In this document: positions 38,649 to 46,974 of the stretch, piece by piece
How positions within the stretch are numbered: position 1 is the stretch's first letter
Layout: each line of letters opens with the position of its first letter
NCBI GenBank assembly: GCA_913050115.1
Contig: CAJWZU010000013.1
Location: forward strand, 1 to 56,243
DNA: 56,243 nt
Origin: an uncultured Cellvibrionales bacterium
Lineage (GTDB): Bacteria; Pseudomonadota; Gammaproteobacteria; Pseudomonadales; Cellvibrionaceae
Direction of reading: 5' to 3'
Program-made: the position numbers and the translations under genes
Notes under the pieces: generated by a model
Seen by the model: the letters and a program-made list of their open reading frames with translations, nothing else
What the model was told of the DNA's origin: nothing
Database searches by the model: none

Positions 38649-39575
38649 TTATTGTGATTCCAATTCTTGGATTTTACCCAGCGCCGAGTTACCCCACCAC
38701 AACTGTGGATTAGAAGGCTCGTAGCCCTCGGCCTGTTCCATCGATAAGACAATATCACGGGCGCCATCGAGCGCCGCCAGTATACCCACACCGCGTGCCA
38801 TTTGCCGCTCAAATATGGCCTCACCATAATAGGTAAAATCGCGATCATCAGAGCAGCCAAACGAGCTCTGTTCCGAGTCCGCCGCAGTGGCAATCACCGT
38901 GTAAGGCGACTTTAATGGCTCGATAAAACCACCGGCAAAACAGGCCGACACCACTATCACTCGCCATTTTATATCGGCCTCATCCAGCATGCGTCGAACT
39001 TCAACAGCACCAAAATCTGTCACCGTGTGCGGCGGAAAATCGATCGACAACTGATGATCGCGCGAGCCATGCGAGGTTAAATACAAATAGAGCACATCCT
39101 CGCGATCCATTTTTTTACCAATAACCTTTAACGCACGCTCCAAATTTTCATTGCTGGCCACAAGGTTGCTGGCAGTGGTTTTTGTATTATTAACCAACGC
39201 CACCGAACGCCCAACGGTATCGTACTGCCGATCAAACAGACGCTGGGTATACAGCGCCTCTTGCATAAACACATCTTGCTTAGCGTCACCGGCAAAACTG
39301 ACAAAATAGAGTTCGGTTTGATCGGGCTTACCGACATCAATCGATTCGGCAAAGTCCGCCACTAGCTCGCCCTGAAACTGATTAACTGAGCCAGAGTAAG
39401 AGTTACCGCCACTTAATATTTCCACTTCGATGTCATCGAACACCGAGTGTTTAGGGGCTTTATCAGAATAGTGAGTCAAACCCTTGTCATCGACCCATTT
39501 GAAGAGGGCAGAGTTTGTATTGGTGCAAAGTAGCATCAGCAATAGAGAAAGGTAGATGCGCGTGGATTTTCTCAT
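38649..39575 (-). CDS. Exported DUF4124–C13 (legumain-like) cysteine peptidase
   Basis: A 308-residue fusion. A signal peptide (about 1–22) precedes a DUF4124 module (LFKWVDDKGLTHYSDKAP). After a spacer comes a caspase-fold domain of peptidase family C13 from about residue 85. The catalytic histidine is in LYLTSHGSRDHQL and the cysteine in VVSACFAGGFIEPL, both in the expected beta-strand context. C13 and related clan CD peptidases cut after Asn or Asp. Export to the periplasm is predicted. DUF2513 follows 18 bases later. Substrate and biological role are unknown. Confidence 0.84.
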   Translation of the reverse strand: MRKSTRIYLSLLLMLLCTNTNSALFKWVDDKGLTHYSDKAPKHSVFDDIEVEILSGGNSYSGSVNQFQGELVADFAESIDVGKPDQTELYFVSFAGDAKQDVFMQEALYTQRLFDRQYDTVGRSVALVNNTKTTASNLVASNENLERALKVIGKKMDREDVLYLYLTSHGSRDHQLSIDFPPHTVTDFGAVEVRRMLDEADIKWRVIVVSACFAGGFIEPLKSPYTVIATAADSEQSSFGCSDDRDFTYYGEAIFERQMARGVGILAALDGARDIVLSMEQAEGYEPSNPQLWWGNSALGKIQELESQ

Positions 39576-39930
39576 GGTTTAAATCTGCCGAGGAAAATAA
39601 GGAAGCTTCTCGAGCCCTAGCTTACAGGTTTTTTCTCCTCGGTAATGGCTCCTGCATCACTCCACCGCCTAAATTCTTTCAGTCGTGCAGTGTCCTAATA
39701 AGCCACATCCATATAGCGATGCATCGCCTAAAGCGCCTATTTTGGGTGCTCTAGCGCGTGAATACCTTCCGTCGAGCCGCTGTTTATTTTTGCTGCCATC
39801 GGTGGCTCTTATTAGTTAACCAATAATGCAGTGAGTTAACATACCCCACTCACCCCCGAGCGCTATTTTAGTCGCTTCAAGCAGCTTGCACTGATAATAC
39901 GTACGGCAACCCCGTACTACTGGTGAAGGC
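39576..39930. repeat. Repeat-bearing intergenic region
   Basis: No gene is seen. GGCTCCTGCAT (near 39649) and the palindrome-like ACATCCATATAG (39705–39716) are diverged members of the repeat family seen intact at 40735, 40828 and 51175. The region starts the accessory islet that carries the toxin–antitoxin genes. Confidence 0.45.
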
Positions 39931-40201
39931 ATGGGCATAATTAGTGTAAATCAATTTAGAAACAACCTAAAAACCTATGTAGAACAGTCCGTTAGCACGC
40001 ACACACCGATAAAAGTGAGCCGCAGAGCAGGCGATGACTTTATTGTGATGAGTGCCGATGATTGAGAGAGAGCAAGAAACTCTCTATGTTTTACAAAACA
40101 GCAGCCTAATGAAGCAAATGGCCGATTCAGCCACAACCCATGCGCAGAAGAGCGGATATCGCCCAAACATTGAGGACATAGATGAGATCACTAGTATTTG
40201 A
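39931..40201 (+). pseudogene. YefM-type antitoxin, frameshifted
   Basis: The first 44 codons read as a Phd/YefM antitoxin N-terminus (GIISVNQFRNNLKTYVEQSV, TPIKVSRRAGDDFIVMSADD), then TGA at 40063–40065. Shifting frame at 40064 restores the rest of the family pattern, EREQETLYVLQNSSLMKQMAD, to a stop at 40199–40201 that overlaps the toxin start by 20 bases. Adding two Gs after TG in the GAGAGAGAG tract gives TGG, the usual tryptophan of ..SADDWE.., and the right frame. The simplest reading is a two-base deletion in a dinucleotide run. As sequenced, the DNA-binding half is intact and the toxin-binding half is lost or would need reinitiation. Confidence 0.82.
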
Positions 40202-40457
40202 GGGCAACACTTGGAACACTTTCGAGAGCTTGCGCGATAAAGACAAAAAATTACATAGCGCTCTCTGTAAGCTATTGAAAGAAATGCTCAAGTCAGACCC
40301 TGCATCTGGGTTGGGCAAGCCAGAGCAACTCCGACACAACTTATCGGGATTTTGGTCTAAACGCATCTCACAAAAAAATCGCCTGATTTATAAATTTGAT
40401 GACCAGAATTTTTTTATTTTTGCCATTGGCGGTCACTACGACCAGTATCAATATTAA
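40182..40457 (+). CDS. YoeB-family mRNA interferase toxin
   Basis: A 91-residue RelE/YoeB-type toxin that cleaves mRNA on the ribosome. The family core GKPEQLRHNLSGFWSKRISQKNRLIYKF is intact, including the conserved glutamate and the arginine of NRLIY, and the terminal region GGHYDQY keeps the catalytic histidine. GAGG lies seven bases before ATG 40182. It overlaps the end of the antitoxin frame, as in yefM–yoeB operons. The toxin reading frame is undamaged while the antitoxin is not, so activity may be leaky, neutralised by a homologous antitoxin elsewhere, or the frameshift may be a sequence error. Confidence 0.88.
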   Translation: MRSLVFEGNTWNTFESLRDKDKKLHSALCKLLKEMLKSDPASGLGKPEQLRHNLSGFWSKRISQKNRLIYKFDDQNFFIFAIGGHYDQYQY

Positions 40458-40734
40458 GCAGTTATATAAGGTGCAATAGCGAATGCCTGCTGCACTGATA
40501 TTAATGGGGCTTTGCTGCCGGTGGGTTGCGTTGCGCTACCCCAACCTATTTGGCTGACGACACTCATAAATCAAAGATGCGACCCGGTTATTCTTTAGGC
40601 GAGTGACTTTTCTCATGATAAGAGCCTGTTAAAACCAACAAGGATGTCTCTTGCGCCCTAGCTTCGTCGGTGCTTTGCTTATGTTCAGGATGAACGGTAT
40701 GTCGCGGTGACATGGATGTACTTGGCAGAACTTA

Positions 40735-40771
40735 GCTCCTGCAATTTTTGCATTCACGCCATCCATGGCGC
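40735..40771. repeat. Small palindromic repeat, copy at 40735
   Basis: GCTCCTGCA, then TTTTGCATTCAC, then the hairpin CGCCATCCATGGCG (stem CGCCAT/ATGGCG). The copy at 51175–51211 is colinear over 37 bases but has stem CTCCAT/ATGGAG, so the closing pairs differ and remain complementary. Confidence 0.65.
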
Positions 40772-40827
40772 TTAGCGACCGTTCTGTCACATATGAGTAT
40801 ATGCTCGGCTACTGCTCCTCGATAACT

Positions 40828-40863
40828 ACTCCTGCGTTATTCTAATATGCTACATCCGTGTAG
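40828..40863. repeat. Small palindromic repeat, copy at 40828
   Basis: ACTCCTGCGTTATTCTAAT followed by the hairpin CTACATCCGTGTAG, preceded by G and followed by C (GCTACA/TGTAGC). A variant with closing pair C:G lies at 50920–50935. Confidence 0.55.
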
Positions 40864-41150
40864 CGATGCGTTGCTCTACCGCCTGCACTTTGCCCTGTGG
40901 GTATCCATGCAGTCGTCCCTCGCTGTGCGCAGTAGCGCCTTGCTAGGACGCAATCTGGTGCTCGGTCGGCTGCTGTTTTACCTTGGTGGTGCAGTTTGGC
41001 TTCGGTGCGATGCTGCCGGTAGATGGCTGGTCTATAGTTGCTACCGATTAGAAATTCATGGTTTATTGCAGGGTTGCCGGTATTTAGCGTTTTAATGCCA
41101 TTTTCTGCGAGGCAGCAGGCAAGACCTGAGCCCGTGTAGTTCGCGATTCC

Positions 41151-41738
41151 TCAAGACCTAACAAACGCCAATAAAAGACTGTAATCATGATTATCCGCCG
41201 CTCGAAGCGCCTCGATATATTGCTGCCGGGTATCTCCCGCACTCACCAAATTTTCCCTACCCCAAGAAAACCTTTCACGACCTAGAAAGACCGCTAATAG
41301 GTCACCCGCCGTTCTGGAGTGGCGGCCATTACCATTGGGAAACGGGTGGATTTTGACCAGACGGTGAGAAAACCTGACGGCTATCTCGTCGGGACCATAG
41401 CTATCGAACTGAACCCAGCATTTACAATCATCAATTAAGTCCCGTAAATCGCTGGTAATACGATAAGCTTCGACGCCAATATTCCGCTCAGACACTCTGG
41501 TTTTCCCTGCCCAGCGCCAGACCTTAGCAAACATACGTTTATGCAGGTCTTTCAAGAAATCCTCAGACAGCACATCCCTGGCCCTGCTGAACGCCCAGTC
41601 CTCCGCCTGCAGGATATTTCTCTGCTCCGCTTCATTCAGCTCTGGTCTCAGAGAGATATAAGAGAGGAGGAGTTCATCTCGCTCCTCTTCAGTCAAAGGC
41701 GTGGAGGCATCATCCTGTTCAATTAGTGGATCACTCAC
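41151..41738 (-). CDS. Fic-domain protein, 'mobile mystery protein B'
   Basis: A 195-residue Fic protein, a fold that transfers AMP or related groups to target proteins. The active motif is HPFPNGNGRHSR, a full match to HxFx(D/N)GNGRxxR, so catalysis is likely. The upstream helix SLRPELNEAEQRN occupies the place where many Fic proteins carry an inhibitory glutamate. The N-terminal pattern and pairing with a specific HTH gene match the 'mobile mystery protein B' family. Its ATG overlaps the stop of gene A by four bases, so translation is coupled. The pair behaves like a toxin–antitoxin module by organisation; this is inference. Confidence 0.88.
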   Translation of the reverse strand: MSDPLIEQDDASTPLTEEERDELLLSYISLRPELNEAEQRNILQAEDWAFSRARDVLSEDFLKDLHKRMFAKVWRWAGKTRVSERNIGVEAYRITSDLRDLIDDCKCWVQFDSYGPDEIAVRFSHRLVKIHPFPNGNGRHSRTAGDLLAVFLGRERFSWGRENLVSAGDTRQQYIEALRAADNHDYSLLLAFVRS

Positions 41739-42205
41739 GGTTCATCTTTCCAGAGATCCGAACCGGCCTTCTCTACTATTTTACCGACCAAATACTCGAA
41801 CTGCTCTTGTTCATCCTCAGCCAACACCGACTGTGCTTCAAGGGCCATATTGTGGCCCGTTCTCAGAAGACGCTTTTTAGCGAGAATACGAGCCCGCGCT
41901 TCCACTAACCTTTTTAAAGGGCTTCTAGGCACAAAAGCATAAACCAGCTTACAGTCCATCGCTTGAGCCGCTCGCTCCAGAGTATTCAGGGTGATCGAAC
42001 CCACCTTTTCAGACTTCTCAATCTCCACAATACGTGGCTGGCTCACACCCATCTGTTTACCAAGCTGAGCCGCTGTCTGTCCCAATGCCTCTCGGATAGC
42101 TTTTATCCAGCCCCGCGGCGGACGCACAAGACCCGGCATCTCACGCAACGGTTCGAGGCGTTTGTCGAGCTGTTTTCTAGCTTGAATACGGTCTTCGGAA
42201 CGCAT
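41735..42205 (-). CDS. HTH protein, 'mobile mystery protein A'
   Basis: A 156-residue XRE-type regulator. The helix-turn-helix is clear in GQTAAQLGKQMGVSQPRIVEIEKSEKVGSITLNTLERAAQAMDCKLVYAFVP (about residues 40–93), followed by a charged helical tail. It matches the partner of the Fic gene immediately downstream (four-base overlap) in the 'mobile mystery' A/B pair. It likely represses its own promoter in the AT-rich region upstream (42210–42340) and may counter the Fic protein. Confidence 0.87.
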   Translation of the reverse strand: MRSEDRIQARKQLDKRLEPLREMPGLVRPPRGWIKAIREALGQTAAQLGKQMGVSQPRIVEIEKSEKVGSITLNTLERAAQAMDCKLVYAFVPRSPLKRLVEARARILAKKRLLRTGHNMALEAQSVLAEDEQEQFEYLVGKIVEKAGSDLWKDEP

Positions 42206-42598
<393 letters not shown>

Positions 42599-42629
42599 AA
42601 AAAAAGGGCCGCATAAGCGGCCCTTTTTT
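42599..42629. terminator. Terminator after acs
   Basis: Seven-base stem GGGCCGC with GCGGCCC around ATAA, flanked by As and Ts on both sides. It ends the minus-strand acs transcript and could also work on the plus strand. Confidence 0.88.
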
Positions 42630-42649
42630 AAATCACTCACCAACAACAA

Positions 42650-44587
42650 TTACTTGTTGGCGCGGTTCTCAATCAAGTCATCAACCACCGAAGGATCGGC
42701 TAGAGTAGACGTATCACCCAGCTCGCCCACTTCGTTAGCCGCAACCTTGCGCAAAATACGACGCATGATCTTGCCAGAGCGAGTTTTCGGCAGGCCCGGG
42801 GCCCACTGAATGATGTCCGGCTTGGCGATTGGGCCAATTTCCTTAACGCACATTTTAACCAGCTCTTTCTTTAGCTCGTCCGAAGGCTCTTCGCCGTTCA
42901 TCAAGGTTATGTAGGCATAGATGCCCTGACCTTTAATGTCATGCGGGTAGCCAACCACAGCGGCTTCAGCCACTTTTGGATGCAGCGTCAAAGCGGATTC
43001 AACTTCGGCGGTACCCATGCGGTGACCAGATACGTTGAGTACGTCATCGACACGACCGGTAATCCAGTAGTAGCCGTCTGAGTCGCGACGCGCTCCGTCA
43101 CCGGTGAAGTAGTAACCTGGGTAGGTAGTGTAGTAGGTGTCGATGCAACGCTGATGATCGCCGTAAACACTGCGAATTTGTGAAGGCCAGCTCGACTTAA
43201 TGGCTAGCGAACCAGAGCAAGCGCCTTCCATCTCATTGCCATCGGCATCGAGAATAACCGGCTCTACACCGAAGAAAGGCACAGTCGCAGAACCCGGCTT
43301 CAGTGCAGTAGCACCTGGCAGCGGCGTCAGCATGTGCGCGCCAGTCTCGGTCTGCCACCACGTATCAACAATTGGGCATTGCTCGTTACCGATCACCTTG
43401 TAGTACCACTCCCAAGCTTCAGGGTTAATGGGCTCGCCCACGGTACCCAATACGCGCAAGCTGGCGCGTGAGGTACCTTCTACTGGGCCATTGCCCGACG
43501 CCATCAACGCACGGATAGCGGTGGGAGCAGTATAAAAGCTATTGACCTGATGCTTGTCGACAATATCCCAGCAGCGTGATGGTGATGGGTAAGTCGGCAC
43601 ACCTTCAAACATTAAGGTAGTGGCGCCATTAGCCAGTGGGCCGTATACGATGTAGCTGTGGCCAGTGACCCAACCTACGTCGGCAGTACACCAGTAAACA
43701 TCGCCTTCTTGATAATCGAAAACGTACTTGTGAGTCATTGCCGCCTGCAGCAAGTAGCCGCCAGTGGTGTGCAATACGCCTTTAGGCTGGCCAGTAGAAC
43801 CGGACGTGTAAAGAATGAACAACGGGTCTTCCGCGTCCATCATCTCAGGCTCACAGTCGCCGGCTGCCGCTGCAGTGGCCTCGCAATACCAAACGTCGCG
43901 ACCGTCGGTCCACTCAACGTCGCCACCGGTGCGCTTCACGACTAAACAAGTGTGAACACCCGGGCAATTAGCCAGTGCTTTATCGGCGTTGGCTTTAAGA
44001 GGCACATGACGGCCGCCACGCACACCTTCGTCGGCGGTGATCACAACTTTACAGTCAGAGTTGTTAATGCGGTCTTTTAACGCTTCCGGAGAGAAGCCAC
44101 CGAATACGATAGAGTGGATAGCACCGATACGGGCACAGGCCAACATGGCGTAAGACGCTTCAGGGATCATTGGCATGTAAATACAAACACGCTCGCCCTT
44201 TTTAACACCGCGCTCTTTAAGCACGTTAGCCAAACGACAAACTTTATCGTATAGGTCGTTGTAGGTAATGCTCAGATCAATCGCAGGGTCGTCAGACTCC
44301 CAGATAATCGCGGTCTGCTCGCCTCGGGTTGCCAGGTGACGATCGATGCAGTTTACGCTGACGTTGAGCTTGCCACCGTCAAACCACTTAACATCACCCT
44401 TGCTGAAGTCGAACTCTCGTACCGTGCTCCACTCTTTATCCCAGTTCAGAAATTCTTTAGCTTGCTCAGCCCAGAACTGTTCTGGCTGCTCAATAGAGCG
44501 CTTGTACATTTCTTGATACTTTTCCAAAGTAATGTGGGCATTAGCCGCAAATTCTTCGGGAACCGGATAAGTGTGGACTTCTGACAT
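42650..44587 (-). CDS. acs: Acetyl-CoA synthetase
   Basis: Activates acetate to acetyl-CoA through acetyl-AMP. The 645 residues are normal. The AMP-binding loop is [19 protein letters not shown], followed by [12 protein letters not shown], the hinge region [18 protein letters not shown], and the C-terminal [13 protein letters not shown] with the lysine that is acetylated to switch the enzyme off. ATG 44587 ([13 protein letters not shown]) is preferred to TTG 44605, with AGGA at normal distance. It is a single-gene unit closed by a terminator; a pat/acuC-type regulator is not seen nearby. Confidence 0.96.
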   Translation of the reverse strand: MSEVHTYPVPEEFAANAHITLEKYQEMYKRSIEQPEQFWAEQAKEFLNWDKEWSTVREFDFSKGDVKWFDGGKLNVSVNCIDRHLATRGEQTAIIWESDDPAIDLSITYNDLYDKVCRLANVLKERGVKKGERVCIYMPMIPEASYAMLACARIGAIHSIVFGGFSPEALKDRINNSDCKVVITADEGVRGGRHVPLKANADKALANCPGVHTCLVVKRTGGDVEWTDGRDVWYCEATAAAAGDCEPEMMDAEDPLFILYTSGSTGQPKGVLHTTGGYLLQAAMTHKYVFDYQEGDVYWCTADVGWVTGHSYIVYGPLANGATTLMFEGVPTYPSPSRCWDIVDKHQVNSFYTAPTAIRALMASGNGPVEGTSRASLRVLGTVGEPINPEAWEWYYKVIGNEQCPIVDTWWQTETGAHMLTPLPGATALKPGSATVPFFGVEPVILDADGNEMEGACSGSLAIKSSWPSQIRSVYGDHQRCIDTYYTTYPGYYFTGDGARRDSDGYYWITGRVDDVLNVSGHRMGTAEVESALTLHPKVAEAAVVGYPHDIKGQGIYAYITLMNGEEPSDELKKELVKMCVKEIGPIAKPDIIQWAPGLPKTRSGKIMRRILRKVAANEVGELGDTSTLADPSVVDDLIENRANK

Positions 44588-45008
44588 AGAGATTACATCC
44601 TGCAAATTATGAGTATTAAATCTGTCTATATGATGCGAGCCCTATTCGCCGCCCACCTCATATCGAATTCACAACCACTGAATTCTAAAATTGTTGCTGT
44701 TTGGCCACTCTTTCAAGCACCGTTACATGGATCCAAAACTAACAAACCCCCATGAACAAAACAGGCGGCTGATATTAGCCGAAAAGCTAGGCCCTAGACA
44801 AACAAAAACCGCTCATTAAATGAGCGGTTAAGGTAAATTCACCCAATTTACTGAGTTAAATCGAAAAACCCTAGCAAAAGATGATTTAAGCGACGCGCTA
44901 CAACGAGGTATTGGCGCCGATTTCAACATTGCTGCGGCCGCTACTGACGCCGCTTAACAGCAGAATCAAAAGCGGCCGATAATCACCCATCAGTTCAACC
45001 CACAGTGT
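44588..45008. other. Intergenic region between acs and panD
   Basis: Holds the acs upstream region (44588–44700) and the panD terminator (44803–44829). The remainder (44830–45008) has no recognised gene. Confidence 0.4.
44803..44829 (-). terminator. Rho-independent terminator after panD
   Basis: Nine-base perfect stem AACCGCTCA with TGAGCGGTT; on the minus strand it is followed by a T-rich run. It lies 180 bases past the panD stop. Confidence 0.75.
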
Positions 45009-45389
45009 TTAAGCAACCTGCACCGGAATAGTATTGGCGCTGCGCTCAACGGTATTATCTTGGTTTAAATAGACAAGTTTGGGCTTGTAGTTAATGAGCT
45101 CAGCCTCTGTGTACTGCGCATAGGTTCCGATAATAACGCGGTCGCCAACCTGCACCTTACGCGCTGCGGCACCGTTCATAGAAATAGTGCCAGAGCCGGC
45201 TTCGGCCAAAATAATATAGGTGGTAAAGCGCTCACCATTATTCACATTGTAGATGTCGATCTGTTCAAACTCACGCAAACCGGCCAGCTTCACCAGATCT
45301 TCGTCGATAGCACAGGAGCCGTCATACCAAAGCTCTGCCTGAGTTACGCAGGCCATATGTAACTTGCCTTTCAACATGGTCGAATTCAT
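45009..45389 (-). CDS. panD: Aspartate 1-decarboxylase
   Basis: Makes beta-alanine for pantothenate. The 126-residue proenzyme self-cleaves at Gly24–Ser25 (in YDGSCAID) to give the pyruvoyl group. Other expected elements are [15 protein letters not shown] and [27 protein letters not shown]. The leader contains element copy B; its tail GTAGGTAAAGAG runs directly into the AAAGGTG ribosome site, as at rimP. panC is upstream on the same strand. panB is not in the window. Confidence 0.96.
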   Translation of the reverse strand: MNSTMLKGKLHMACVTQAELWYDGSCAIDEDLVKLAGLREFEQIDIYNVNNGERFTTYIILAEAGSGTISMNGAAARKVQVGDRVIIGTYAQYTEAELINYKPKLVYLNQDNTVERSANTIPVQVA

Positions 45390-45400
45390 ATAACACCTTT

Positions 45401-45509
45401 CTCTTTACCTACGATTAAAGTCGATTTTCATAATCGACTTTAATCACGCCCGCAAACCGCTGGCGTAATTGTGTGAAATTTCTTGCTGTTCGCGAGCGCC
45501 CGCTGGCTC
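45401..45509 (-). repeat. Two-hairpin intergenic element, copy B (panD leader)
   Basis: Minus-strand HP1 has outer arms at 45488–45494 and 45451–45457 (CGCGAAC with GTTTGCG, one G:U pair), a short AATT inner stem and the loop TCACAC (45471–45476), with GCCAG before the lower arm. HP2 is a 14-base perfect stem (45413–45426 and 45432–45445, GATTAAAGTCGATT) with a small loop. The tail GTAGGTAAAGAG adjoins the panD ribosome site. Stem sequences share almost nothing with copies A or C, yet pairing is kept. Confidence 0.78.
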
Positions 45510-45562
45510 GCCAGCGGCGCCCCATCCCTGGGCCGCGAACGACTTATACCTATGGCTTGGGC

Positions 45563-46414
45563 TTAGGTTAGCTCAAGCGATATATTATCAATCAAGCGCG
45601 CACTTTCTGTGTACATCGCCCCTAATGCCGTAATGTCTGTATCGTCATCCGCCGCTGGCGTTAAAGTGCGGCTATTGCAAATATTAACGTAATCCACCTT
45701 AAAACCGGCCTGCTCAATAGTCGCCACAGCTTCAAGTTCTAGCTCCGCAAAGTCGCGGCGGCCCGCTTCTATGTGTGTTAACGCCTGCTGCAAACTTTGA
45801 TTCAATACCGTTACCTGTGGGCGTTCAGCCGCGGTAATGAAACCGTTGCGCGAACTGAGCGCCAGGCCATCTTCGGCTCGAAAAATCGGCCCGGCAATAA
45901 TATCCACCGGCATACACAAGTCTTCCACCATGCGACGAATCACCGCCAACTGCTGAAAGTCTTTAAGGCCAAATACCGCCTCATCTGGCTGCACAATATT
46001 AAACAGCTTAGAGACAACCGTCGTCACACCCTCAAAATGCCCCGGCCGCGAAGCACCGCACAGCACATCAATCATGGTCGGTACCACTACTCGGGTCTGC
46101 TCGGCCATGCCGTTAGGGTAAATCTCCTGCTCGCTGGGATAAAACACATAGTCGCAGCCCACCTCGCGCAACTTGTTCGTGTCGGCATCAAAGGTGCGCG
46201 GGTACTTATCCCAATCTTCATTTAAACCAAATTGCAGTGGATTCACAAAAATCGAACACACCACAATATCGCAGCTCTGCTGGGCTATTTTCACCAATTC
46301 GATATGGGCGCTGTGCAAGTTACCCATAGTCGGCACAAAGCCAATGCGCTTGCCCGCCAAACGGTCAACGCCCAAAGCCTCGCGGATAGACTGAATATGA
46401 TGAAAAACCTGCAT
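45563..46414 (-). CDS. panC: Pantothenate synthetase
   Basis: Joins pantoate and beta-alanine using ATP. The 283 residues show [14 protein letters not shown] (HIGH-like nucleotide motif), [41 protein letters not shown], and SSRNG near the KMSKS position. ATG 46414 ([14 protein letters not shown]) fits the family start; the open frame extends to 46462 without support. It precedes panD by 173 bases, most of them repeat copy B. The gene is bracketed by copies B and C of the repeat in opposite orientations. Confidence 0.95.
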   Translation of the reverse strand: MQVFHHIQSIREALGVDRLAGKRIGFVPTMGNLHSAHIELVKIAQQSCDIVVCSIFVNPLQFGLNEDWDKYPRTFDADTNKLREVGCDYVFYPSEQEIYPNGMAEQTRVVVPTMIDVLCGASRPGHFEGVTTVVSKLFNIVQPDEAVFGLKDFQQLAVIRRMVEDLCMPVDIIAGPIFRAEDGLALSSRNGFITAAERPQVTVLNQSLQQALTHIEAGRRDFAELELEAVATIEQAGFKVDYVNICNSRTLTPAADDDTDITALGAMYTESARLIDNISLELT

Positions 46415-46567
46415 ACAACGCTCTAACAACTCGCCACTTATAGCACTGTCAAAGACAGTCAAAATTTGGTCGCGGATGATACACGCTCAAGCACAACAAG
46501 TACATTTTTTAGGCGGCCCATGCGCGCTCCATTAAACGTGGCAATGCCGAACAAAACCACAACAGCG

Positions 46568-46850
46568 CAGGGCTTTTTCCCGAAAACTTTACTAATTTCC
46601 ATTCAGAGCGGACACCGCAAATACGGCACAGAGCAGGGCTTTCGCCAAAAATCTTACTGATTTCTCACCAAGTGCAGACTCCGCGATCACGGTACAGGAC
46701 AGGGCTTTTTCCCGAAAAACCTACTGCATTTCCACCATCAACGTACAGGAGTACTAATGCAGTGAAGGGCAGGACGCCCGAGAGCTGCCATGGCGGTCAC
46801 AGGGCTTTTTCCCGAAAAGCCTACTGCATTTCCACCATCCATGGCGGTCA
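46568..46850. repeat. Imperfect ~66-bp tandem repeat
   Basis: The unit begins CAGGGCTTT(TTCCC)GAAAA and continues with ..ACTGCATTTCCACCATC. Units start at 46568, 46634, 46700 and 46800, spaced 66, 66 and 100 bases. The last two are nearly identical over 40 bases; the second is the most diverged. AGGGCTTTT and GAAAAGCCT within a unit can pair. CCATGGCGGTCA occurs twice near the right end (about 46789 and 46840). It occupies most of the panC–dnaB gap; no gene lies in it. Confidence 0.75.
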
Positions 46851-46870
46851 AGGTGCCGCGCCGGTGAAAC

Positions 46871-46974
46871 CGGCGGGAGGCGGTTAAATACCAGCAGAGT
46901 CACACCTCTGCGCCAGTATTTAGCGGCCGTGTTTAAAAATCATCAGGGACGAAGATTTTTAAACTGTAGGTAAA
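46871..46974 (+). repeat. Two-hairpin intergenic element, copy C (touching dnaB stop)
   Basis: Plus-strand HP1 has outer arms TAAATAC (46885–46891) and GTATTTA (46916–46922), inner arms GCAGAG and CTCTGC (46894–46899, 46906–46911), and the loop TCACAC (46900–46905). HP2 has 11 perfect pairs (GTTTAAAAATC at 46931–46941 and its complement at 46954–46964). The tail GTAGGTAAA (46966–46974) ends on the base before the dnaB stop codon, which is on the other strand. Unlike copies A and B, no gene follows the tail. Confidence 0.78.

Larger units (their letters stand above)
40458..41150. repeat. Repeat-rich intergenic region in the islet
   Basis: No gene is supported; an 82-codon plus-strand frame at 40847 has no family or ribosome site. 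Two copies of the small repeat family are present (40735–40771 with CGCCATCCATGGCG, and 40828–40863 with CTACATCCGTGTAG), and ACATGGATGT occurs at 40710. A GGGTTGCG/CGCTACCC hairpin lies near 40526–40545. I looked for integron attC sites and did not find a convincing pair of end boxes. Confidence 0.45.

Noticed and set aside
40847-41095. 82-codon plus-strand frame in the islet
   Set aside because: It runs through the repeat at 40828–40863, has no ribosome site and no recognisable family.
40458-41150. Integron attC sites around the toxin–antitoxin and Fic genes
   Set aside because: No matching pair of RYYYAAC and GTTRRRY boxes with internal pairing was found, and no integrase is present.
46568-46850. 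CRISPR array
   Set aside because: Units are imperfect, few, unevenly spaced and have no unique spacers of constant size; no cas genes are nearby.
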